Below, one piece after another: positions 53,163 to 61,193 of a stretch of 64,000 bases of DNA. The stretch is taken from contig NZ_CP031396.1 of NCBI RefSeq assembly GCF_003363755.1, positions 3,318,501 to 3,382,500 on the forward strand, in the 5' to 3' direction. The notes below the pieces were generated by a model. It was given only the letters and a program-made list of their open reading frames with translations, had not been told where the DNA came from and did no database searches. Origin of the DNA: Pseudomonas protegens. GTDB lineage: Bacteria > Pseudomonadota > Gammaproteobacteria > Pseudomonadales > Pseudomonadaceae. The first letter of the stretch is position 1. Each line of letters opens with the position of its first letter. The translations under genes and the position numbers were made by a program.

Positions 53163-54503
53163 ATGGACCCTTCCCCTGGTTTCACCCTCGCGTCTCTGTT
53201 CGCCGACTTCGGCATGATTCTTTTTGCTCTGATCCTGGTCCTGCTCAACGGCTTTTTCGTTGCCGCAGAGTTCGCCATGGTCAAGCTGCGCTCGACTCGA
53301 GTCGAAGCCATCGCCCACAAGAACGGCTGGCGCGGGCAGATCCTGCGTACCGTGCACAGCCAGCTGGACGCCTACCTGTCGGCCTGCCAGCTGGGCATCA
53401 CCCTGGCCTCCCTGGGCCTGGGCTGGGTCGGTGAGCCGGCGTTCGCCCACCTGCTGGAGCCGCTGTTGGGCGCCGTAGGCGTGAACTCCCCGGAAGTGAT
53501 CCGCGGCGTTTCGTTCTTCACCGCGTTCTTCATCATTTCCTACCTGCACATCGTGGTCGGCGAGCTGGCGCCCAAATCCTGGGCGATCCGCAAACCCGAG
53601 CTGCTGTCGCTGTGGACGGCGGTACCGCTGTACCTGTTCTACTGGCTGATGTACCCGGCCATCTACCTGCTCAATGCCAGCGCCAACACCATCCTGCGCA
53701 TTGCCGGCCAGGGCGAGCCCGGCCCGCACCACGAGCATCACTACAGCCGTGAAGAACTCAAGCTGATCCTGCACTCCAGCCGCGGCCAGGACCCCAGCGA
53801 CCAGGGCATGCGCGTACTGGCCTCGGCCGTGGAAATGGGCGAACTGGAAGTGGTGGACTGGGCCAACTCCCGAGAGGACCTGGTCAGCGTCGAATTCAAC
53901 GCGCCGCTCAAGGAAATCCTTGCCCTGTTCCGTCGCCACAAGTTCAGCCGCTATCCGGTCTACGACAGCGAGCGCAACGAGTTCGTCGGCCTGCTGCACA
54001 TCAAGGACCTGCTGCTGGAACTGGCGGCCCTGGACCATATTCCCGAGTCGTTCAACCTGGCCGAGCTGACTCGCCCGCTGGAGCGCGTGTCGCGGCACAT
54101 GCCGCTGTCACAGTTGCTGGAGCAGTTCCGCAAGGGCGGTTCGCACTTCGCCCTGGTGGAAGAAGCCGACGGCAAGGTGATTGGCTACCTGACCATGGAA
54201 GACGTGCTGGAAGTACTGGTGGGCGACATCCAGGACGAACACCGCAAGACCGAGCGCGGCATCCTCGCCTATCAGCCAGGCAAGCTGCTGGTGCGCGGTG
54301 ACACGCCACTGTTCAAGGTCGAGCGCCTGCTGGGCATCGACCTGGACCATATCGAAGCCGAAACCCTCGCCGGCCTGGTGTACGAAACCCTGAAACGGGT
54401 GCCGGAAGAGGAAGAAGTGCTGGAAGTCGAAGGCCTGCGCATCATCATCAAGAAGATGAAGGGACCGAAGATCATCCTGGCCAAGGTGTTGATGCTGGAT
54501 TGA
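53163..54503 (+). CDS. CNNM/CorC-type membrane protein with DUF21 and CBS domains
   Basis: The 446-aa inner-membrane protein belongs to the family often called hemolysin-like or HlyC/CorC, related to magnesium and cobalt transport proteins. A DUF21 domain with about four TM helices (residues about 1-200, LLNGFFVAAEFAMVKLRSTR) is followed by a CBS pair (about 215-340, FSRYPVYDSERNEFVGLLHI) and a C-terminal CorC_HlyC domain. A direct role in virulence or haemolysis should not be assumed. It stands alone between phoR and a convergent peptidase gene. Confidence 0.88.
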   Translation: MDPSPGFTLASLFADFGMILFALILVLLNGFFVAAEFAMVKLRSTRVEAIAHKNGWRGQILRTVHSQLDAYLSACQLGITLASLGLGWVGEPAFAHLLEPLLGAVGVNSPEVIRGVSFFTAFFIISYLHIVVGELAPKSWAIRKPELLSLWTAVPLYLFYWLMYPAIYLLNASANTILRIAGQGEPGPHHEHHYSREELKLILHSSRGQDPSDQGMRVLASAVEMGELEVVDWANSREDLVSVEFNAPLKEILALFRRHKFSRYPVYDSERNEFVGLLHIKDLLLELAALDHIPESFNLAELTRPLERVSRHMPLSQLLEQFRKGGSHFALVEEADGKVIGYLTMEDVLEVLVGDIQDEHRKTERGILAYQPGKLLVRGDTPLFKVERLLGIDLDHIEAETLAGLVYETLKRVPEEEEVLEVEGLRIIIKKMKGPKIILAKVLMLD

Positions 54504-54545
54504 CGGGCCCTTTGGCCCGTTCGCCGGCACGCCGGCGCCTACAGC
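54503..54545. terminator. tandem hairpins between convergent genes, second one REP-like
   Basis: ACGGGCC-CTTT-GGCCCGT (54503-54520) starts at the stop of the CNNM gene. It is followed by CGCCGG-CACG-CCGGCG (54522-54537) with CCTAC, which is the core of the GTAGG-type REP found at 56490. Confidence 0.6.
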
Positions 54546-54551
54546 AGCAGG

Positions 54552-55448
54552 TCATTTCTTGCCCAAGGCAAAATTCGGCAGGTCCCCCAGCGGCTGGTTG
54601 AACTGATAGGGAATCGACACCAGCCCCAGCCCGGTATTGCGCTGCACCACAAAATGCAGGTGCGGCCCGCTGCTGTTGCCGGTATTGCCCGACAACCCCA
54701 ACGGGCTGCCCACCGCCACCCGCTGCCCTTCGCGCACAGTCACCGAACCTTGCTTGAGGTGCAGGTACACGCCCATGGTGCCGTCGTCGTGCAGCACCCG
54801 GACGAAGTTGCCCGCCGGGTTGTCGCCCCGCCCGTTCTGCGCATTCTCGGTCTTGACCACCACCCCGCCCCTGGCGGCGATGATCGGCGTGCCCACGGGC
54901 ATGGCGATGTCCATGGCATAACGGCTCCTGGGACCGAAATGGCTGTATTGGCCATTGGCGCCCTGGGTCAGGCGAAACGGCCCGCCGCGCCAGGGCAGCG
55001 GGTAGCGATAGGCCTGGGTGGCGCCTGCCGGGTCCCCCAGGGAATAACGGAACCTGGGGACATAGCTCAAGGGCTGATCGGCGCGAATCGCCGTGAGCAG
55101 CGCCAGGCGCTGCCTGCTGCGGGCCGGCAGTACCTGTCGGATCGGGCCTCCGGGCGCTCCACTGACGTTGTGCAAACCGGCAAAGCCCAACTCGATCTCC
55201 ACCGGCGCGTAGAGGTCGTTGCGCACATACACCGCGTCCCCGTCCTTGTGCTTCTGGATATCCAGGCGCACCTGGCGCTCCAGGTGTTCCTCCATGCGAT
55301 CGCGGAACACGAACGCCTGGGCTCCCGGCGAAGGCCGGTCGCTGTAGGACACCACGCCATCGGCGTCGACGGATTTGTAGACGGTCATCGCCGCCAGCGA
55401 GGTGGCCAGCAGGGACAGTCCGCACAACAGCAGCAGGCGCACAAGCAT
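54552..55448 (-). CDS. exported M23 family metallopeptidase
   Basis: The 298-aa protein has a signal peptide (about residues 1-20) followed by a DUF4124-type segment (VYKSVDADGVVSYSDRP). A LytM/M23 endopeptidase domain spans about 150-285. Zinc ligands look intact: SHFG (His170) and AMDIAMP (Asp180), YLHL (His230) and GPHLHF (His263/His265). It probably cleaves peptidoglycan crosslinks or regulates amidases. AGAGG precedes the start at 55448. Confidence 0.88.
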   Translation of the reverse strand: MLVRLLLLCGLSLLATSLAAMTVYKSVDADGVVSYSDRPSPGAQAFVFRDRMEEHLERQVRLDIQKHKDGDAVYVRNDLYAPVEIELGFAGLHNVSGAPGGPIRQVLPARSRQRLALLTAIRADQPLSYVPRFRYSLGDPAGATQAYRYPLPWRGGPFRLTQGANGQYSHFGPRSRYAMDIAMPVGTPIIAARGGVVVKTENAQNGRGDNPAGNFVRVLHDDGTMGVYLHLKQGSVTVREGQRVAVGSPLGLSGNTGNSSGPHLHFVVQRNTGLGLVSIPYQFNQPLGDLPNFALGKK

Positions 55449-55509
55449 TGGGCAGCCTCTTGGCAGGTTATGCAGGCACGCTAACAGCCGGATATGGAGC
55501 TTGTGTGAA

Positions 55510-55824
55510 TCAGGCCGGGGCCAGAGGGTGCGTGCCCGACGCATCGAAATGGATATCCACGCCCAGTTGCGCGGCCTCCGACAGGTTGACCAGGGCATCG
55601 AGGGAGAACTTGTTGATCTTGCCGCTGAGTACGTCATTGAGACGTGGCTGGGAGATATTGAGGTGCTTGGCCGCCTCCTTCTGCGAGAGGCCCCAGGCTT
55701 GTACGGTCTTGCCCAGCTCAAGCATCAGCTTGGCCCGCAGGCGCATGTTGGCGGCTTCCTGGGGAGTGGCCTCAAGGGCATCCCAGACACTGGTGAACCG
55801 CTGAGTAACCGGTGAATCAGTCAT
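55510..55824 (-). CDS. higA: HTH antitoxin of a HigBA-like pair
   Basis: A 104-aa protein with a Cro/CI-type helix-turn-helix at about residues 45-75 (LSQKEAAKHLNISQPRLNDV). It resembles the antitoxins that accompany RelE/HigB-like toxins (COG5606-type). It overlaps the toxin gene by 8 nt and is downstream of it, the HigBA order. Such antitoxins repress their own operon. Confidence 0.8.
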   Translation of the reverse strand: MTDSPVTQRFTSVWDALEATPQEAANMRLRAKLMLELGKTVQAWGLSQKEAAKHLNISQPRLNDVLSGKINKFSLDALVNLSEAAQLGVDIHFDASGTHPLAPA

Positions 55825-56152
55825 GGCGTGAACCTGCTTCCTGATATCTGGCGCGAGCCAGTTCGATCTCCCGCGCTTCGGTCTTGCGGGTGGTCTTGCG
55901 CACCGCATGCAGCAAATAGATGGTTGCCGGCCGCTTGACCACATAGAACACCCGAAACGCCCCTGAATCCTCATGGACCCTGATCTCGAAAACGCTCGGA
56001 CCGATGGTCTTCACCGACCTGCAATCGTAGGGCTGTTCACCCTGCTGCAGCAGATCCAACTGCAAACCGGCGGCCCGACGGGCATCTTCAGGGAACGCCC
56101 GGAGATCTCGCAGCGCGCTCCCGACAAACACCACATCCTTGTGCCTGGGCAT
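55817..56152 (-). CDS. higB: RelE/HigB-like toxin
   Basis: A 111-aa protein starting MPRHKDVVFVGSALRDLRAF with RVFYVVKRPATIYLLHAVRK in the C-terminal half. This matches the RelE-superfamily phage-derived Gp49-like/HigB toxins (COG4679-type) that cleave mRNA on ribosomes. The start at 56152 has AGGAGAGG upstream; ten further in-frame residues upstream are unlikely. Activity is inferred. Confidence 0.8.
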   Translation of the reverse strand: MPRHKDVVFVGSALRDLRAFPEDARRAAGLQLDLLQQGEQPYDCRSVKTIGPSVFEIRVHEDSGAFRVFYVVKRPATIYLLHAVRKTTRKTEAREIELARARYQEAGSRHD

Positions 56153-56588
56153 CGAACCTCTCCTGTTAATGACCAGGAACAAGGCTAATCAACACGGCCA
56201 GGACCGGCCGCGCCGGGTTGTTTCAAGGCATGGCCACAAGCGCTGAAAGCGCACTTAGCGCTACGCGCAATCTATATCCAAACAGATATAAATCAAGGAC
56301 AAAAAGATCAATCGGACGTACGGCAGAAAGTATCGAGGGGTACGGCGAAAGCCTTGCGGCTTGAGGGTTACGGCCTATGTTGCGAGTGGTTCGCTCGATA
56401 GCGGGATGGTGCAGCAGGCCGTCTCAGCGCAAGGCAAAAGTCCGCAACGGGAAAAGTGTTTTCCGCAGATTTCCGCAGCTTTGATCCTCGTAGGAGCCGG
56501 CTTGCCGGCGAAGAGACCCGCAAGCCTTGTGTTGCTCTTGTGGACGCTTTCGCTGGCAAGCCAGCTCCTACAAAGCGGACTGGGAGGA
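56153..56588. other. intergenic region with TA operator candidate and REP pair
   Basis: 436 nt without a supported gene. It contains an AGCGCT pair (56239-56244 and 56257-56262). A TATATC-6nt-GATATA dyad (56273-56290) in a locally AT-rich stretch could be the operator or promoter of the toxin-antitoxin pair. The REP inverted pair listed separately is also here. Short frames read through it in several phases and look like noise. Confidence 0.6.
56490..56571. repeat. REPIN: inverted pair of GTAGG-type REP sequences
   Basis: GTAGGAGCCGGCTTGCCGG at the left end and its near-perfect complement ending in CTCCTAC at 56571 bracket about 35 nt of unique sequence. This is the classical REPIN form seen in P. 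fluorescens-group genomes, moved by RAYT transposases encoded elsewhere. Confidence 0.85.
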
Positions 56589-57542
56589 TCAGGCGCCGGG
56601 AACGAAATGCTTCTGCGCGGTGCCGCGGGCGATCAGGCGCGAGATGTAATCGAGCTTCTGCGCGTCCTGGTCGACGAAACGGAAGGTCAGTTGCAGCCAA
56701 TCGCTGTCCGGCTTGGGCTCCAACGCCACCACCGCATGCAGGTAGCCGTTGAGCCGCGCCACTTCAGCGTTGTCGCCCTGCTCCAGGTCCAGCACCGCGC
56801 TCTCCAGCACTTGAGGCAGGCTGTCGGTACGCTTCACCACCAGCAACGCTTCCTTGATGCTCAGGGCCTTGATCACGCACGGCTGATTGCCGCTGGACAA
56901 CCGCAGCTGGCCCTGGCCACGACCGCCACTGGCCGCTGCTGCGGGCGTCGGCGCCTTGACCGGAGGGCTGTTGAGCAAACCACGCGCCGGCGCTGCGGCT
57001 GCCGAGGCCGGCGCAGGGGCGGCCGGCTTGGCAAACGGATTGACCGGGGCCGAAGCCGCCCCCACCACCGCCGGCTTGCCGCCGGTCAGGGCGCTCAGGG
57101 AGTCATTGCCGAAGGCCGAGTTCATCTTGGTCGGCGCGCTGTTCATCAAGGTGTCGAGCTTGCCGACCTTGTTCAGCGCCTGCTTGACCTTGGTCAGCAG
57201 CTGTTCATTGGTGAAAGGCTTGCTCACATAGCCGGAAACCCCGGCCTGGATCGCCTGCACCACGTTTTCCTTGTCGCCACGGCTGGTGACCATGACGAAC
57301 GGCATGGTTTTCAGCGCCTCTTGCTCACGACACCAGGTCAGCAGCTCAAGGCCGGACATTTCCGGCATTTCCCAATCGCACAGGACCAGGTCGAAGGCTT
57401 CGCGGGCGAGCATCGCCTGGGCCTTCTTGCCGTTGATCGCGTCTTCGATCTTGATGCCAGGGAAGTAGTTGCGCAGGCACTTCTTCACCAGGTCACGAAT
57501 GAACGAAGCGTCATCCACCACCAACACACTTACCTTACTCAT
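56589..57542 (-). CDS. CheY-like response regulator with C-terminal accessory domain
   Basis: A 317-aa protein with a receiver domain (about residues 1-125; phosphoacceptor Asp56, Lys108 in GYVSKPFTN) and an Ala/Pro-rich linker (about 160-205). The C-terminal domain (about 210-305) resembles small signalling domains such as PilZ, but I cannot assign it firmly. The position before phoU in pseudomonads is conserved; the partner kinase is not apparent. The start at 57542 has AAGGGG upstream. Confidence 0.85.
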   Translation of the reverse strand: MSKVSVLVVDDASFIRDLVKKCLRNYFPGIKIEDAINGKKAQAMLAREAFDLVLCDWEMPEMSGLELLTWCREQEALKTMPFVMVTSRGDKENVVQAIQAGVSGYVSKPFTNEQLLTKVKQALNKVGKLDTLMNSAPTKMNSAFGNDSLSALTGGKPAVVGAASAPVNPFAKPAAPAPASAAAAPARGLLNSPPVKAPTPAAAASGGRGQGQLRLSSGNQPCVIKALSIKEALLVVKRTDSLPQVLESAVLDLEQGDNAEVARLNGYLHAVVALEPKPDSDWLQLTFRFVDQDAQKLDYISRLIARGTAQKHFVPGA

Positions 57543-57670
57543 CGACCACCCCTTTAAAAATCCCGGCAAGCATAACGCTGGCTGATGGCACTTTGCCAAA
57601 ACTCTTCAGTCACGCCGGGACTTTTCGTTCGCGGGTGCTGCTTTTCAAATTCGAGGAGCACAAACAAAAA

Positions 57671-57692
57671 CGCCCGGCCAAAGGGCCGGGCG
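57671..57692 (-). terminator. intrinsic terminator after phoU
   Basis: On the minus strand a GCCCGGCC/GGCCGGGC stem is followed by TTTTTGTTTG, about 20 nt beyond the phoU stop. This ends the pst-phoU transcript. Confidence 0.88.
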
Positions 57693-57708
57693 CTCTTCTC
57701 GGGCACTC

Positions 57709-58470
57709 TTACTTATCGTCAGCTTGATCCGGAACATTAGCGGATTCGCCACTTGTGCCTTCAACTTCTTCCTTCATGCGCTTGAGCCCCAAATGGCGCA
57801 CGTCGGTGCCACGCACCAGATAAATCACCAGCTCGGAAATGTTGCGCGCGTGATCGCCGATCCGCTCCAGCGAACGCAGCACCCAGATAATGCTCAGAAC
57901 CCGCGAGATAGAGCGCGGGTCTTCCATCATGTAGGTGGCCAGCTCGCGCAGTGCGGTCTTGTATTCACGGTCGATGATCTTGTCGTACTGAGCCACGGAA
58001 AGTGCCAGGTCGGCATCGAAGCGGGCAAAAGCGTCCAGGGCATCGCGCACCATGTTGCGCACCTGGTCGCCGATGTGCCGCACCTCCACGTAGCCACGAG
58101 GAGCTTCGCCCTCTTCGCACAACTGGATGGCCCGACGGGCGATCTTGGTGGCTTCGTCGCCGATGCGCTCCAGGTCGATCACCGACTTGGAGATGCTGAT
58201 GATCAGGCGCAGGTCGGAAGCCGCCGGCTGGCGACGGGCGAGGATGCGCAGGCATTCCTCGTCGATATTGCGCTCCATCTGATTGATCTGATCGTCAATC
58301 TCGCGCACCTGCTGGGCCAACCCGGAGTCGGCTTCGATCAGCGCGGTGACCGCGTCATTGACTTGCTTCTCCACCAGCCCGCCCATGGCCAGCAGGTGGC
58401 TGCGCACCTCTTCCAGCTCGGCATTGAACTGCGCGGAGATGTGGTGGGTGAGGCCTTCCTTCGAAATCAT
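57709..58470 (-). CDS. phoU: phosphate-signalling protein PhoU
   Basis: The 253-aa all-helical protein links Pst transporter state to PhoR and keeps the Pho regulon off in phosphate-replete cells. It has two three-helix bundles with the metal-binding E/DxxxD patterns (IDQINQMERNIDEECLRIL, LERIGDEATKIARRA, LERIGDHARNISELVIYL). The start at 58470 has GGAG upstream. Confidence 0.97.
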   Translation of the reverse strand: MISKEGLTHHISAQFNAELEEVRSHLLAMGGLVEKQVNDAVTALIEADSGLAQQVREIDDQINQMERNIDEECLRILARRQPAASDLRLIISISKSVIDLERIGDEATKIARRAIQLCEEGEAPRGYVEVRHIGDQVRNMVRDALDAFARFDADLALSVAQYDKIIDREYKTALRELATYMMEDPRSISRVLSIIWVLRSLERIGDHARNISELVIYLVRGTDVRHLGLKRMKEEVEGTSGESANVPDQADDK

Positions 58471-58486
58471 GGTTCTGCTCCACAAA

Positions 58487-58578
58487 AGCTGTAAGCCGCA
58501 AGCTACAAGCTGCCAGTTGATAGGTTTCGTCGCGTTGAACTGCTGTTACTTGCCGCTTGAAGCGTGCGGCTTGCAGCT
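58487..58578. repeat. inverted repeat between phoU and pstB
   Basis: An 18-nt segment at 58487-58504 pairs with 58561-58578 at 16 of 18 positions. The pattern of AAGC/GCAAGC units belongs to a dispersed intergenic repeat family of pseudomonads. A weaker cousin may lie at about 51628-51700 between phoB and phoR. It could form a hairpin that lowers phoU expression relative to pstB. Confidence 0.6.
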
Positions 58579-58583
58579 GCTTT

Positions 58584-59417
58584 CTAGCCGTAACGCCCGG
58601 TGATGTAGTCTTCGGTCTGCTTCTTCACCGGATTGGTGAACAGCGTATCGGTATCGCCGAATTCCACCAGTTTGCCCATGTACATGAACGCGGTGTAGTC
58701 GGAAACCCGCGCCGCCTGCTGCATGTTGTGGGTCACGATGACGATGGTGAACTTGGATTTGAGCTCGTAGATCAGTTCTTCGACCTTCAGGGTCGAGATC
58801 GGGTCCAGGGCCGAGCAGGGTTCGTCCAGCAGCAACACTTCCGGTTCCACGGCGATGGTCCGGGCAATCACCAGACGCTGTTGCTGGCCGCCGGACAGGC
58901 CCAGGGCCGATTCGTGCAGGCGGTCCTTGACCTCATCCCACAGCGCCGCGCCCTTGAGCGCCCACTCTACGGCTTCGTCGAGCACACGCTTTTTGTTGAT
59001 GCCCTGGATACGCAGGCCGTAGACCACGTTTTCGTAGATGGTCTTGGGGAACGGGTTGGGCTTCTGGAACACCATGCCGACCCGACGACGCAGCTCGGCC
59101 ACGTCTTCGCCCTTGCGGTAGATGTTGTTGCCGTAAAGGTTGATCGCGCCTTCTACACGGCAGCCGTCCACCAGGTCGTTCATGCGGTTGAAGGTCCGCA
59201 GCAAGGTCGACTTGCCGCAACCGGACGGGCCGATGAAAGCGGTCACACGCTGCTTGGGGATGTTCATGCTGACATCGAACAGTGCCTGTTTCTCGCCGTA
59301 GAACAGGCTCAGGCCGGGCACTTCGATGGCCACTGTCTCTTGTTCCAGGCTCAGGCTCTGCTTGTCGCGGCCCAGGGCGGACATGTTGATGCCGTGAGTA
59401 TGTGCTTCGTGTTGCAT
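58584..59417 (-). CDS. pstB: phosphate ABC transporter ATPase PstB
   Basis: The 277-aa ATPase has Walker [10 protein letters not shown] (residues 63-71), [19 protein letters not shown] (Q-loop region), signature LSGGQQQRL and Walker [19 protein letters not shown] precedes the start. It powers high-affinity phosphate import and is needed for Pho signalling. Confidence 0.98.
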   Translation of the reverse strand: MQHEAHTHGINMSALGRDKQSLSLEQETVAIEVPGLSLFYGEKQALFDVSMNIPKQRVTAFIGPSGCGKSTLLRTFNRMNDLVDGCRVEGAINLYGNNIYRKGEDVAELRRRVGMVFQKPNPFPKTIYENVVYGLRIQGINKKRVLDEAVEWALKGAALWDEVKDRLHESALGLSGGQQQRLVIARTIAVEPEVLLLDEPCSALDPISTLKVEELIYELKSKFTIVIVTHNMQQAARVSDYTAFMYMGKLVEFGDTDTLFTNPVKKQTEDYITGRYG

Positions 59418-59507
59418 GGGATGCTCCCTGTGCTACCAATTCGTTTGTCGTGAACCGCAGGCGTCTGGCCTGCGGTGACATCATTCTGTTCTGTAGAAGC
59501 CAGCCGA

Positions 59508-61178
59508 TTAGCTGTCCAGCGCCTTGTACTTCTCGCGCAGGTGGTTGCGAATCCATACGGCCGACAGGTTGAGCACGGCGATCACCAGCACCAGCAGCAG
59601 CGCGGTGGCGTACACCAGCGGCCGCGCCGCCTCGACGTTGGGGCTCTGGAAGCCGACGTCATAGATGTGGAAGCCCAGGTGCATGATCTTCTGGTCCAGG
59701 TGCAGGTACGGGTAGTTGCCGTCCACTGGCAGCGACGGCGCCAGTTTCACCACACCCACCAGCATCAGCGGCGCCACTTCACCGGCGGCACGGGCCACCG
59801 CGAGGATCATGCCGGTCATCATCGCCGGGCTGGCCATCGGCAGGACGATCTTCCACAAGGTCTCGGCCTTGGTCGCGCCCAGGGCCAGGGAACCTTCACG
59901 CACGGTGCGGGGAATCCGCGCCAGGCCTTCCTCGGTGGCCACGATCACCACCGGCACTGCCAGCAGCGCCAGGGTCAGGGAGGCCCAGAGCAGGCCCGGG
60001 GTGCCGAAGGTCGGCGCCGGCAAAGCTTCGGGGAAGAACAGCCGGTCCACGGAACCGCCCAGCACGTAGACGAAGAAGCCCAGGCCGAATACGCCGTAGA
60101 CGATGGCCGGAACCCCTGCCAGGTTGTTCACCGCGATGCGGATCACCCGGGTCAGGGTGTTCTGCTTGGCATATTCACGCAGGTAGACCGCCGCCAGTAC
60201 GCCGAACGGGGTGACGATCATGGCCATGATCAGGGTCATCATCACGGTGCCGAAAATCGCCGGGAAGATCCCGCCTTCGGTGTTGGCTTCACGGGGGTCG
60301 TCGCTGAGGAATTCCCAGATCTTGCTGAAGTAGAAACCGATCTTGGTGAAGGTGCCCATGGCATTCGGCTGGTAGGCGTGCACCACCTTGCCCAGGCTGA
60401 TCTCCAGCTCTTTGCCGTTGGCATCGCGGGCGGTCAGGCTGTCGCGATTGAACTGGGCGTGCAGGTCATTGAGCCGGGCTTCGATGTCCTGGTAACGGGC
60501 ATTGAGTTCGGCCCGCTCGGCGTCCATGTCGGCTTGAGCGGCGGGGCTCATCCGGCCCTCCAGCTCCAGCTTGCGACCGTGCAGGCGAAGGCGCTCCAGA
60601 CCGGCGTTGATCGCGCCGATGTCGGACTTCTCCAGGCTCTTGAGCTGGGCCGCCAGTTGGTTCACGCGGTTGATCCGTGCTTGCAGCTCAGGCCAGGCGG
60701 CCTCGCCTTCGGCGACCACCTTGCCGCTTTCCTTGACGTTGACCAGGTAGCCGTAGAAGTTGCCCCACTCACGGCGCTCGATGGCCATCAGCTCCTTGGG
60801 GTAGCTCTGGTTGGTCAGCCACTCACCGACGATCCAGGTGAAGTCGTTGCCGTTCAGGTCACGGTTGCCGACCTTGATCAGCTCCCGGGTCATGAACTCC
60901 GGGCCCTGGTCGGGCACCGGCAAACCGGCACTCTTCAGGCGCGCCCGGGGCACTTCTTCCTTCTGCACCACTTCACCGATGACCAGGTGGTTGGCCTGGC
61001 CCGGCACGTCATAGCTGGCGTGCACCAGGTCGGCCGGCCAGAAGTGGCCGAGGCCGCGCACGGCGATCACCGCCAGCAGGCCGATGGTCATGATGACCGC
61101 GATGGACACCGCGCCACCGCTGATCCAGACGCCCGGGGCGCCGCTCTTGAACCAGTCTTTTAGGGAGTTCTGTTTCAC
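59508..61178 (-). CDS. pstA: phosphate ABC transporter permease PstA
   Basis: The 556-aa permease is longer than the ~300 aa of E. coli PstA because of a large periplasmic insertion with coiled-coil character between the first and second TM helices (about residues 50-290). This is the usual form in pseudomonads. The C-terminal five-helix core has GVFGLGFFVYVLGGSVD and the ATPase-docking EEGLARIPRTVREGSLALGA. The start is GTG at 61178 with an AAAGG site; it is 15 nt after pstC. Confidence 0.95.
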   Translation of the reverse strand: MKQNSLKDWFKSGAPGVWISGGAVSIAVIMTIGLLAVIAVRGLGHFWPADLVHASYDVPGQANHLVIGEVVQKEEVPRARLKSAGLPVPDQGPEFMTRELIKVGNRDLNGNDFTWIVGEWLTNQSYPKELMAIERREWGNFYGYLVNVKESGKVVAEGEAAWPELQARINRVNQLAAQLKSLEKSDIGAINAGLERLRLHGRKLELEGRMSPAAQADMDAERAELNARYQDIEARLNDLHAQFNRDSLTARDANGKELEISLGKVVHAYQPNAMGTFTKIGFYFSKIWEFLSDDPREANTEGGIFPAIFGTVMMTLIMAMIVTPFGVLAAVYLREYAKQNTLTRVIRIAVNNLAGVPAIVYGVFGLGFFVYVLGGSVDRLFFPEALPAPTFGTPGLLWASLTLALLAVPVVIVATEEGLARIPRTVREGSLALGATKAETLWKIVLPMASPAMMTGMILAVARAAGEVAPLMLVGVVKLAPSLPVDGNYPYLHLDQKIMHLGFHIYDVGFQSPNVEAARPLVYATALLLVLVIAVLNLSAVWIRNHLREKYKALDS

Positions 61179-61193
61179 AGACTTCTACCTTTC

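Noticed and set aside
56361..57557. 398-aa plus-strand frame opposite the response regulator
   Set aside because: Antisense shadow that starts inside a REP-containing spacer; no coding character.
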